Source of the DNA: Pegea sp. RAD2-039
Taxonomy: Eukaryota > Chordata > Thaliacea > Salpida > Salpidae
Length of the DNA stretch: 64,000 nt
Reading direction: 5' to 3'
NCBI GenBank assembly: GCA_034620365.1
Contig: JAQGEQ010000299.1
Coordinates: 1,426,001 to 1,490,000 of the forward strand
This document shows, one piece after another, positions 11,760 through 22,800 of the stretch. The notes below the pieces were generated by a model. The model did no database searches and was not told the DNA's origin. It worked only from the letters and a program-made list of their open reading frames with translations. The position numbers and the translations under genes are program-made. The number at the start of each line of letters is the position of its first letter. Position 1 is the first letter of the stretch.

Positions 11760-13447
11760 TTTAGATTTAGCTAACATTTAGAATGTTTTGTGTTTTTTTG
11801 TGTCTCAAACCTTAAGTACTTTTTTAAAACCAATAGTAAGTTTTATAATTAAATATTTTTTGTATTTGATTTTATGCTTAGTGATTGTCAACATTGGATT
11901 TTATAAAAGAGTTTTTGTTATTGTACAGTTGTGTTTTTAAAATCTTTATCTGTTGAAGTATCATGTTTTAAATTAAAGCTTAATAAAAGCTTTTAATTAA
12001 AGATCCATTTTTGAAAATAAGTTTTTTAATTTTTAGAAAATTTATCACTTGTTTTCAGTAGAGGCTGAACTTGAAATATAAATAAATCTAATTTTATGTT
12101 TTATAAAAAGCTCTTAATCAAAAATAATTTCATAAATCTGACTAATTATTCATTGACAAGATTTGTTTTGCAAAAAGCAATTTTAATGTTTTCTATTAAA
12201 GCATTAATTAATTAGATTTTATGATGAAATAACTTTCAACTACCTAAAAAGTGTTCTTAGCTTGAATAAGCATTAACTTCAAAATATAAATTAAAATATT
12301 GTTTCTAAAGTCCATGTTTTATTTAAGTTTTTTTTCTTTTTCATTACATTAGTATTTTTTCTGATTCAAATATAAATAACTTTTTATTCTAATCTGTTGA
12401 AATGTATTGTCATTTTGATTATTCTTACTTTTATATTTATACTAATGTCTTATAAAAGTGTTACTTTTGAAATTTTGAAATAATTAAATATGTTTAAGTA
12501 CTTTTTAAACTTAAAGTGGTTTATTGACAGTTTTTTATCTATTTCATATTTTTATTATAGTGCATACAACTTAATAGCTTAGTACCTATAATATAGTTTA
12601 TGATTTTGTATTTTTAACACAACTTTTCAAAGTCATATATACAATTTTAAGTTGTAATTTAACTTGTTTATTTATTAAATCAATGTAATATTTAATCTGT
12701 GTCTTTTTACTTATTTTATTAAATGATGTAACCTAATTGTATTTTGTAGATTAGAACTAAAACCATTTTCAATATTGAGTAATTGTCTTTTTTTATTATG
12801 TTTTTTATTTATTTCTGATTATTTCCTTAATTAGAATTAAACTTTTTATAAAGGGAGTGTTGACCAAGTATTAACTTTATTCATGATTTTGATATATATT
12901 TTATTTCTACTTTTATTCATATTATGCTTAAAAGTTCATGGTATATAATTTTGGTCAAAGTTAAGAATTAAAACTGAATATTACCTTTTCATTATTTTTT
13001 TCATATTTTGTATTTTTCAAAATAAGGAAAATGAGTATAATTTTGTAGATTTATTTATTATATTTTCTGATGTATAAGATGTTTACTTTATAAAATAAAA
13101 ATCAATTGTTAACTTATGAAATGTATTTTTAAATTATCAATTTTTTCATATTTCTTTAGTTTTCTCATCTGTAGTACATTTTATTTCCTAGAACTTTACA
13201 TTTTTAATGATTTTAGATACTTTTTTAGGTGTTATGTATTTTAATTTTTTAAAGTTTTTATTAAAATTTTTTGATTTATAACTATTTGTTCCTTCTATTT
13301 GGTTATTTAACTAAAAAATATAATTTGTTTAAAGCTTGCTCTATATATTGTAGTATACAACTATTTTTTTAATAATTTGTATCCTAAATTTTAAATTAAA
13401 AAACAAATCGTTCTTTTAAAATTTAAATAAAATATTTTTCTTCTTAG
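11760..13447 (+). other. T-skewed tract upstream of TRAPPC11, probable 5' intron or outron
   Basis: The plus strand is strongly richer in T than A here; in 12781-12840, for example, T is 37 and A is 15 of 60. The tract ends at a good splice acceptor (TTTTTCTTCTTAG, ending 13447), 26 bases before the TRAPPC11 start codon. T excess on the coding strand is typical of introns, so this may be a long first intron or the leader removed in trans-splicing. No upstream exon could be fixed. Confidence 0.4.
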
Positions 13448-13473
13448 GATTGATGTAAGAAATTATTTAAGAA

Positions 13474-16400
13474 ATGATAAAACTACCAGAAGAGCTTTCA
13501 CATGCTACAAAGCCTTTTGTTGTCCTAACTGGACTGAATATTACTCATAATGCTATTCATCAGTCTATATGGGATGCATTTGTCAATAATCGACGAGAGA
13601 GCAGATTACCTCTATCGTTATCTTGCTTACCTGGTGACCATGCTTATCCTAAATGCAAAAATAAACGAACTTCTTATGATTGGTATATACCAAAAGGGCT
13701 CTTAAAAACAAAATGGATAAGTAAACATTTAAAACAAGTACCTGCTGTTGTTGTGATATTTATCGAATTAGATTGGGATGACCCTGCATGGCAAGAGCGT
13801 CACCAAGCATGTGCATCTCGTATACAAGTTGTAAGAGCAAGTTTAAGTGGCAGAGGAACTAAGTTGGCTGTGGTACTTTTACAGAACAAAACACCTATAC
13901 CACCTGGAGATGATCTAGGAAGCAGTGCTATTACAAGAGCAAACGCTCTTTGTAGCACTTGTGAGTTATCAGCTAAATCTCTCTTTGTTTTACCAATTAC
14001 TGATCAAATTTTGGGTTATGTCACTCGTCTTGAAGCTGCATTTTTTGAACTTGCTCAAAGCTATTATGTTGCTGAATGTAAACAAATTGAAGCTCATAAA
14101 GAATTTTTAAACAAAACAACTCATCAGCTGCTTTTTCCTCGACATCAATTCAAAATTGCTTTTTTTCATGAAATGATGCAAACTCCAGGAGCTCAACGGA
14201 AAGCACTGAAGCATTACATCCAGTGTTACAAGCTCATTCAAGAATTAAGGTCTTATGATACAAATAATCTAGAAATTAAGCTCATTGCTGGATTCGTTAA
14301 TTACAAAATTTGTCAGATTTCTTTCCTCAAACTTGATTCGCCAACTCCACTTGATGCAATCAGCCAATTTCGTCAGCATATCAATCATTTTAAGCCACTA
14401 CGTGGCAGTATGGAGCTGCTGTTTGAACATAGCACTTGGCTCTCTTATCAATTTAGTTTATTTGGTGAATTGTTTGAATGTGCCCTTAATCAGGGCTTGA
14501 CTGCCATCCAAACTCAACATCCGGGCTTCTATTTTCATCAAGCTGCGCGATACATTCGACAAAGACGAGAATTTTCCAGAAATTTATGTCCTAGTTCAGA
14601 AGACATTTATCCAAATGACGATCCTTTAAAAGACCCATTAGAGTTTTATGGACAACGTCAATGGAGACAAGGACAGCAGCGAATCGATCCGCCTGATATG
14701 GGTCGTGAGCGCGAAGGCGTTCTCGCTCTACAATTGCAAGAAGCCAAATTTGATCATTCTGCTGCAATCATTCAGCTGCTCACTCAAGCGATAAGTCACG
14801 TGAGAAAATTTAAATCACACCGTTTGAAATTAAGTTTGACTGTTCAAATGGCTGAAGAATGTTTCATTTCTGGTGACTTTTCCAAAGCAATTACTCTTCT
14901 GAAGCGTTCAATGCACGATTATGCGATAGACAGGTGGACGTTGCCACTATCTAACACCCTTAATTTTGCTTTACATTCAACATATCTAATCGGAGATATT
15001 GAATCATTTATAACTCTGTGTGTTTGTGCCATCAGTGAATCGTCAGGATTTTCTGTTGATGTTCAGAAAGGTTTACAGCACAGTTTACTTCATGTATTAG
15101 CGGGTAATACACCCGCTTATTCAAACCTATCACCTATCGGTGTTGTATTTGATAGAACAAAGACACAAACTGCATTAGAACATTGGCAAACATCTTTCGC
15201 CACTTTTAACAACTTGCAGTTGAATATGAATAGTTTATTTAGTTTTATTTACTGCAAAGCTTGCTTTTCATCCAATGAAACTCCTGTTTCTTCTCAAGCT
15301 ACTCTTTCAGTTTTCATCAAAGTCACGTGTCCATTAGCGATACGCTTCACTAAGCTTGTGGTGAGTTTTCAAGATGATAGCTACAATATTGAGTATGTTA
15401 ATAACGACAAACAAAGTGATCTCTGTTTTCAATCTGGTTCTATTTCACACCAACAATTTCAAATCCCTATCCACCAATCACATATCAAAAGTCATCTACG
15501 AGTTACATCACTCACTTTACATCTACAAAATCAATCCAATCCTTGTAAAGACCTGAAATTCACATGGCAGTGGCAAGCAAGTAAAAAAAGTCAGCTACTA
15601 CCTTCCGACAAAACTTTACTCCACCAAATAAATACTGAAGGTGTTAACAGCATTCTTTGGTCCAAAATACCAACTTGTTTATCGACTGTAATTGTAGAAC
15701 GTCCGTCTAAACTTCAACTGATCGTCAATCACCCAACACCTGCTTTAGTAAACGAGTTTTACCCGATTAAAATCTGTCTCACTTCTGATGAAGATCCTCA
15801 TAAAGTTGCTTCTGATATTACAGCAATGATTGTATTGAAAGGTGATGACTTCAGTTTGCTGTATAAAGAAACAGATGACAGCGAAGGTCATTCATCTATT
15901 CTAAGGAAGCTTAAAGACATGCAAGCTGGTGATAAACAAGAATCGTGTGTTTACTTCGTCAGTAAAAGTTGTAGTTCTGTGGAGGTGGAAGCGATCATCA
16001 CTTACAAATGTAACAACAATATGTCTGAAGAAGAGTTAGTCTGCTCCAGCACGATCACTAAACAATTCAAGATTGATGTTTCGGACCCTTTTAAGTTTGA
16101 ATTTAAGACTTTATCAAGTAGTTTGCAAACTTTATCTTCAGTTAAACTTCATGAGAATTTCATTCATACCATTAAAATCTCAGCAGTCACATCCTGGAAG
16201 CTACACATAGTTTCTAGCGAATATCAATTGCAAGTTAGTGATGAAAACTTTCATGTAAAACATGGAACGACAAATACTCTCACTGATATTTACTTACAAA
16301 ATGGAGAAGCAGCAATTGATGGATTACAAGCCTCTATCACTTGTCCTAATTTCAATCAATTAAATGTACATCAACTACAATTAGGAACTTACAAAATCAA

Positions 16401-16824
16401 ATGGAAGCGACTATCTACTGACGATGTGCCCGCTGTTTGGACTTGTTTACCAATACCACCTCTAAAACTTGAGATGTCCCCGATATCTGTGACCATGTCT
16501 TCGCCTCCCTATGGTGTCCTACATCAAAAGCTTTCAGTCAAATATCGAATCTTTAACTCAACTGATAAGACTCGTGTGGTTGAAGTTCGCTACGATGCGG
16601 TTGATTCGTTCACTTTTTCAGGAAATAAGTTTCATCGTAGTCACGTGCTACCATTTTCTCATCACAACGTCCCTTTTCACCTCTTCCCACTAGCTGTAGG
16701 TTACATTACACTTCCCAAATTAACCATCAAAGCAATTCAATGTGACAAGGACATAGATACTGCAGACAAAGTTGACCATAGTCAATTAGCAACTCATATT
16801 TACGTCAAACCAACCAAATGTTAA
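13474..16824 (+). CDS. TRAPPC11: Trafficking protein particle complex subunit 11
   Basis: TRAPPC11 is a subunit of the metazoan TRAPP III tethering complex, which acts in ER-to-Golgi traffic and autophagy. The whole protein, 1116 residues, is in one uninterrupted exon; the human protein is about 1130. The N-terminal half matches the foie-gras/TRAPPC11 helical-repeat region (for example QRKALKHYIQCYKLIQEL near residue 250 and KFKSHRLKLSLTVQMAEECF near 450). The C-terminal 'Gryzun' beta-rich region ends with SSPPYGVLHQKLSVKYRIFN and the family-typical end IYVKPTKC. The start at 13474 is the first ATG after a splice acceptor at 13447. Lack of coding introns is unusual beside the 34-exon channel gene and might reflect an old retrocopy that replaced the parent, or simple intron loss. 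The reading frame shows no damage. Confidence 0.95.
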   Translation: MIKLPEELSHATKPFVVLTGLNITHNAIHQSIWDAFVNNRRESRLPLSLSCLPGDHAYPKCKNKRTSYDWYIPKGLLKTKWISKHLKQVPAVVVIFIELDWDDPAWQERHQACASRIQVVRASLSGRGTKLAVVLLQNKTPIPPGDDLGSSAITRANALCSTCELSAKSLFVLPITDQILGYVTRLEAAFFELAQSYYVAECKQIEAHKEFLNKTTHQLLFPRHQFKIAFFHEMMQTPGAQRKALKHYIQCYKLIQELRSYDTNNLEIKLIAGFVNYKICQISFLKLDSPTPLDAISQFRQHINHFKPLRGSMELLFEHSTWLSYQFSLFGELFECALNQGLTAIQTQHPGFYFHQAARYIRQRREFSRNLCPSSEDIYPNDDPLKDPLEFYGQRQWRQGQQRIDPPDMGREREGVLALQLQEAKFDHSAAIIQLLTQAISHVRKFKSHRLKLSLTVQMAEECFISGDFSKAITLLKRSMHDYAIDRWTLPLSNTLNFALHSTYLIGDIESFITLCVCAISESSGFSVDVQKGLQHSLLHVLAGNTPAYSNLSPIGVVFDRTKTQTALEHWQTSFATFNNLQLNMNSLFSFIYCKACFSSNETPVSSQATLSVFIKVTCPLAIRFTKLVVSFQDDSYNIEYVNNDKQSDLCFQSGSISHQQFQIPIHQSHIKSHLRVTSLTLHLQNQSNPCKDLKFTWQWQASKKSQLLPSDKTLLHQINTEGVNSILWSKIPTCLSTVIVERPSKLQLIVNHPTPALVNEFYPIKICLTSDEDPHKVASDITAMIVLKGDDFSLLYKETDDSEGHSSILRKLKDMQAGDKQESCVYFVSKSCSSVEVEAIITYKCNNNMSEEELVCSSTITKQFKIDVSDPFKFEFKTLSSSLQTLSSVKLHENFIHTIKISAVTSWKLHIVSSEYQLQVSDENFHVKHGTTNTLTDIYLQNGEAAIDGLQASITCPNFNQLNVHQLQLGTYKIKWKRLSTDDVPAVWTCLPIPPLKLEMSPISVTMSSPPYGVLHQKLSVKYRIFNSTDKTRVVEVRYDAVDSFTFSGNKFHRSHVLPFSHHNVPFHLFPLAVGYITLPKLTIKAIQCDKDIDTADKVDHSQLATHIYVKPTKC

Positions 16825-16857
16825 TCTAATCTTTCATTTATTAACGTGCAATGACCA

Positions 16858-16882
16858 TGACGTCATGGTAATTATGACGTCA
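16858..16882. promoter_or_regulatory. Two CRE palindromes between TRAPPC11 and MED4
   Basis: TGACGTCA occurs at 16858-16865, inside the longer palindrome CCATGACGTCATGG, and again at 16875-16882. Their starts are 17 bp apart. They lie just after the TRAPPC11 stop and about 490 bp before the MED4 start codon. The sequence is the consensus for CREB/ATF bZIP factors. Placement suggests the MED4 promoter, but this is inferred. Confidence 0.5.
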
Positions 16883-17370
16883 TCACCGCTATAATAGTGC
16901 AATAGATGAAGACATGTATATTAGTTAAAGCTTAAAAGATTGATGGGAGTTGGTAAAGCCATCTAAGTTTTTGTGTCTACTTCTATTTAAAGTATTTTTC
17001 ATTTAATTTTTCTGTCTTTATTTCGTTTCTAATTTTAGTTTAACTTTCGTGGCGCATTTTGGTTGCTTGATTCGATTTCTTCTCTATCATCTCTTATAGA
17101 ATTTTATTAGGAGAAATTGCAAGTCACCTCTTTATCCAATTCACTTTCATTTTTCTTTCCTACATCACCTTGTTTATCAAATGCATCTTTTATTTATTTG
17201 CTGAATCAGAAACTATGTCACCAATACGCTTTTTTAGTTACATTCACAGCTTAATTAATTTAGTTTCTACTCAAATAATTTATTTTCTTATTCACTGATT
17301 GCCAATTGGCTTTCTTATTTAATGTTGTCAATAATTTTTTTCAGTCAAAAACTGTGTAGGGTTAACTAGT

Positions 17371-18264
17371 ATGCCTTCGTCAACTCCAAGTAAGTGATTT
17401 CGTATTTACTAAGTTTTTATTAAAAGCAACTTTTTTGTTTAAACTTTATCTAAACTTATCCAGCTTTTAACTTGTGTATAATTTGCAGGATTCTTACCTG
17501 ATGGAGATGAGATTATTGGGACTAGAGCAAGGTTATTGTCAAATTTAAACGATATTGAAGTGATTGTCAGACAAACTTTTGAAACTATTTCTACTAATCA
17601 ACGAGAATCTACTGAAAATGATTCCACAAAAACCACTAATAGCAAATCAATGAACGTCAGCAAGCTCATCAAGTTACTTGTCAATAAAAACAAGAATGTG
17701 GACCAGCTGATGAAAACTGCTGATCAACAGAAGGATATCCAAGCCAAGATTGATGAAACTAAGAAGAAGTTATCAAATACTGATGAAAGAATCAAACATC
17801 TTCATCACAGTTTTAAAAAAGCGGAAATTATTCAAGCAAATGCGATGTTTGTTGCTAAAGAACTACTGAAAAAGATTGATGTTGCTCAATCTGCTCCTGT
17901 TGGTTCCGAAGACATCGTGAAGTACGCTCATAAGATCAGTTCTTCATGCTCTACTGTATCTCCATTAAACTGGTCTCCAGGCGATCCACGCCGTCCTTAT
18001 CCACAAGATGTTGAGATGAAACTTGGTTTAATTGGACAGTTAAGCAACTTGCCTTCCAGAATGGACTCTAGTGAAACAGCGGATGTATCTCAGTTGAAAC
18101 CTCTAGGAACTGACGGGATCACTTTTACTGCTGCTCCAAAACAGAACTTTAATGGAATGCAATGGGCTCAAACATTAGCGGCTGAAGTGAAACCTGATGA
18201 TGCAGAATTGATGTCTTCTGATTCTTCATCATCAGAATCTTCAGAATCAAGTTTTGGTGATTAG
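17371..18264 (+). CDS. MED4: Mediator complex subunit 4
   Basis: MED4 is a middle-module subunit of Mediator, which links transcription factors to RNA polymerase II. It has two exons, 17371-17389 (MPSSTP plus one base) and 17489-18264, joined across a 99-nt intron (AAGTAAGT donor, TTTGCAG acceptor) into 264 residues; human MED4 is 270. A long coiled coil covers roughly residues 60-135. The family signature WSPGDPRRPYP follows at about 168-178, preceded by IVKYAHKISSS, and the end is Ser/acidic (SSSSESSESSFGD), as in other MED4 proteins. A pyrimidine-rich acceptor (TTTTTTTTCAG at about 17343) lies 27 bases before the ATG, so a 5' UTR intron or trans-splice site is possible. An AATAAA poly(A) signal is at 18542. 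Confidence 0.95.
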
Positions 18265-19848
18265 ACTTTGTACTTTCTTAAAATCGTGTTCGAATTTTCA
18301 GCTGAATTATTTTGATACTTTATTAAAGATCTTTATTTAGTGATTCAATCTCATTTATTAAGATATTGATTTAAATCAGTAAATATGGATAAACATAGGA
18401 AAGGGTTTAAACAAATTAAATAAGTGATGAAATAGATTAGATTAAAACTGATTCAAGTACTTTTATAAATCAATTGTGTATATTACAAAAAAAGAGACAA
18501 ATTGGTTAATTTGATGGATATTTTTGTAAAATATGAATTATAATAAATAAATCTTTGGAAATCTTTTCATACAAATTTAAATTTTATGTTTGTTTATCCG
18601 TAATTCAACAACTACAGTTTACATTTATTCACCTTTTTATGTTAGTAAGATCAAAGCATAGTTGAAAAAGTTAGAAAAAGAACTAGTTGAAGGCAAATTT
18701 TATATTTTACTAACAGTATTACTATGATAGTAGTTCATTGTTAAGAAAGTAAATTAAAGGAAAAATACTCGCAAACAAGTAGTACATTCTACGCAAGTGT
18801 TTGATTAGTAATAATAAATTGTAAAAAATTCAAACGTAGTTGAATTAGATACCAACTTTTTTATAGTCTTAACTATGAAAAGATTCTTGCAACTACTTTA
18901 AAAAACAATCTAAAAAATTGATCATAAATTTTATACAACAAAACTTTTGAACACTTGTTAAGTACCTTTATTTCATTTTAATGATGAAAAGGTCAGTAAA
19001 AACTAATTAGAATTTTTCCATCACTGTTATCGATTATCAGAGTTTAAAAAAATTTACCATCTGATTTTTTTAATATCTACTTTATTATCAATAGGTCTGT
19101 CTTAAAAATAATTTTCATCCTTAAATATTTTCATAAGATATCGATAAATGTTATTTTGAATTCCGAATAACAAACAAACTCAAAGCTAAACAAACTTATT
19201 TAACGTTACTAGGTAAAAAAACACTGAATAAATCCAATTTAAATAAATTATATACAAAACGAAATTATAAAAATTGAATTTTTTAAATAAACATATTTAT
19301 AATTTTGTTAACTAGCTTTAATTTAAGTGCATTTAAATAACTCGTGGTTATGTGATGCAAGTTTAAGTTTTTGCTTTAAAGATATTTACTTTGCAATTAG
19401 AAAAGTTTCATAATTAAATTATTTAGAATTAAGTTATGCTATAATATATATGGTATAAATATAAATTTTCAGCATTAATTATTAATAAGAATTAGACCCT
19501 ACTTTCTTACCTTTCATAAACGTCTACCATTTTGTACATCATAATAAGTTTATTTTTTAATGAAACTAATTGTTTGTGTAATAAAACATATTCTTAAATA
19601 GTTCTATTTCAATAAATTTTAAAAAGAAAATTTTATAAATAATTCATAGTCAATTTGAAATATTTTTAATCAATTTAAAACACTTAATTGATAAGTGATC
19701 ACCAATAATTTGTCAAGTATCATTTTTATTAATAAATGAAAACAAACTTTGTTGGTTGCTCACTTAAGCTTTAATGTTTATGATAATACATTTAATTATA
19801 CTATTTAATAAATGTTTTTCAATAGAAATTTGCAGCACACAATTTTAA
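18265..19848. other. MED4 3' region and AT-rich gap before the channel gene
   Basis: Holds the MED4 3' UTR and poly(A) signals (AATAAA at 18542 and 18546). It ends with a splice acceptor (AATTTGCAG) 13 bases before the channel start codon. No gene or repeat is seen between. Confidence 0.5.
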
Positions 19849-22800
19849 ATGAGATTTTTTAAATCTCTTATTAATCCCAGCGAAAAATTCAAAAATCTTT
19901 TCAAAAGTTCCAAGAAGAAAAAAAGACATGTAAACCTAATTGTAAGTTATAAGAGGGCAAGGCTTTCAGAAAAAAAACATTACACTGATGACGAGCTACA
20001 AAATTTTGTTGATGGCTGTTATACATACAAGAAAAAAGAAATTACTAAACAGCAAATAGCTCAGTTAATCAAAACGGATAAGAAAGTAAAAGATGACCTT
20101 AAGCGGCGCCATCCTGTATTTATGAATCATACAATATCTTACTACAATAAATACAGTCGTTATGCTTTTCTATTTTTTTTACTAATTATGACATTCGGGA
20201 TTTATTTAAGCTTCTACAATGCTGCAATCAAACCATCTTTAGAAGGATTCATGATAGTACATCTCACAGATTTTATTTATATTGTTATAATGGTTTGCAT
20301 ATCAAAAAGAGGTTTTATAATTCAAGGAGTAGAAATAAAAAGTCTTTTAAAAGTTCGATGGAGATATATGGCAACAGTTGGTGTTTGGTTGGATTTGATA
20401 TCATTGCTACCTATTGCACAAACTCACTATTTATTTGCTAACAGTGACTATATCTATTTTAGCTATGGATCCTTGAGAGTACTATTACGTTTCTTTTGTA
20501 TTGATGGATTTTTAAGTATGTGTTTTTATTTAAATGATTTAAGAAACAAATTATTTAATAATCATTTATAACTCTAAAATATAATTTTTATTTTTTATCA
20601 ACTTTACCACTATAATCTAACTAAATCTATAAATTTCAACATTTTATTTCTATAACTTTCTACCAAAATTTTAGATATTATTTCTAATTAGTTAGATAAG
20701 TAAACTAATAAAAGTTGTATTCAGAAAAATAATTTTGTTTTAACAGGCTCTATTGAAAGTGAAGTTGTATCTAGCACTTTGCTTTATCGCTCATTAAAGT
20801 TTCTTTTGCTGTCAACTTTATTTATTCATATTGCTGCTTGCTATTGGTATGCTATAGCCTGTGATACTGTCTTAGAATTTGGTGTACGTCCCACAACATG
20901 TAAGAATGATACTTGGATTCGATTTCAATCTTTTGGTAAAACAATATTATATATTTCTGATATTTAATTTATAAACAAATGTTTATTCTCTGCAGAAGAC
21001 TTAAAAGGTCTCCCAAACGGTTCTACTAAGGAAAATATTATAAATGATCGTAGTTACATGCAAACACCATATATTTCTAGTCTTTATTGGTCTTCTATGA
21101 CAGTTTTTTCTGTAGGATTTGGGGATATATTACCTCAAAATTTGACAGAGCAACTTTATGCTACAGCTATTATGATTATTGGTGATTAGGTTGTTATTAA
21201 AAGTTAAATTATCTATTTTTATTGCTATTTACTAGGTGTTGTAATAGTTTTTGGATTTACTGAAGCTTATATCATCTCTATTTTAACATATGTAAATGAA
21301 AGAAGAGCAAAATATAAATATTTCTTCAATTGCTTTTTTCAAGAAGTTGTAAGTCAAATGCTTTGATATTAGATGGATCAATTATCTTAGTTGAAAAATT
21401 TGATTTTTTTTCTAGAAATGGTTAGGTGTAACATCTCATGTTAAAAATTTATGCCGTCAGTATTACGAGTTTGTATGGAATGAGGGCCAGGGGTTTGATA
21501 TGGTTAAAGACGAGGCATTTCTTGCTCTGCCAGAAAGTGTCCGGATGGATATCTTCGTGGCAAAATATAAACATTTTTTTAAACAGGTTTTTGTGGATAG
21601 TTTGTTTTGAGCTTGTAATGTTTTTAAACTAAACATTTAATCTTTTTCACAAACTACATCTACTATTTGATAAATATCACTTCAGATAATCTTGTAGTAA
21701 CAGATTAAATTACTTGAACTTCATTTGACAGACGGTTATATTTAATACTTTACAACCTTCATTTCTTCGAAGTTTATCTCTGATAGTAGAGCAACAATTT
21801 TTTTTGAAAGATCAGTATATTCAACGTACTGGAAACATATCTACATTTATGTATTACGTTAGGCAAGGGCAGCTTGAAGTAGTGAATATTTGTAGTTAAT
21901 AAAACTCAGATAACTTAGTAATTGTTGCAGATAATTGACAAAGACAAAAATATAAAACTGAAATCCAGAAAAACTTATGGACAGAGTAGTATGATATTTT
22001 ATCAACCTCAATTATATTCAGTCCGTTGTGTTACTAACTGCATAATATTTATTATAAAAAGAGAAGACTTTCTCTCACTAATTTCACTTTATCCTGAAGG
22101 TTTGAAATTTACGTTGTCAAAAGCTTGTATAAGTTAAAAACTAGACTGAAAATTGATATTTTCTTAAGAGGCAAACACCTTCTTTATGAATGCTCATCAA
22201 TTTTGTCTCAATCCTTGGAAAATTATACCTCCTGATAACCAAAGGCTCAAGATAACGCTAAAGTTGGTTTTTACATAATGAGGTTGTTTTCACATTGTGG
22301 ATCAAGATAAATATTTTGATAGAAATAGAAGAGAAAAACAAAATATCAATATCTTCACCAGTTCACGGAAAATAGCTAAACATATGAAAGCAAATGAGTC
22401 ATCGGTTATTGGTTTGCCTAATGAAGTGATTGATGATTTCAGGAAAACTTTAGATTTAGAATTTGCGACAAATGCTTTTTTCAAATTTCCTGGTATTTTT
22501 TTTAAGGTTTTACAATCTAATCAATTTAAAAATATTATTTGAATATACAGATTTAATGTTTATGAAATACAATGAGTTAGTTGAAAACTTTGAGCCTAGC
22601 AAACAACAATATAATACTCAGTCTGGTGTGGTTCTTCCTGATTTTGATCCTAATAAAAAGCAAAGTATCTCTACTAATAGTAATTCCGAAAAAGATCAAG
22701 AAAGTAAACAACGAGTAAGATTTGAAACTTGTAAATACTTAATTCTAATTTCAAATATTTTCGAAAAGAGCTTTAAGAAAATTTGGAGATCTCTCACAAC

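Noticed and set aside
22255-22330. Apparent frame break between repeats 1 and 2 of the channel
   Set aside because: A 66-nt intron (22263-22328) joins the two frames without a stop.
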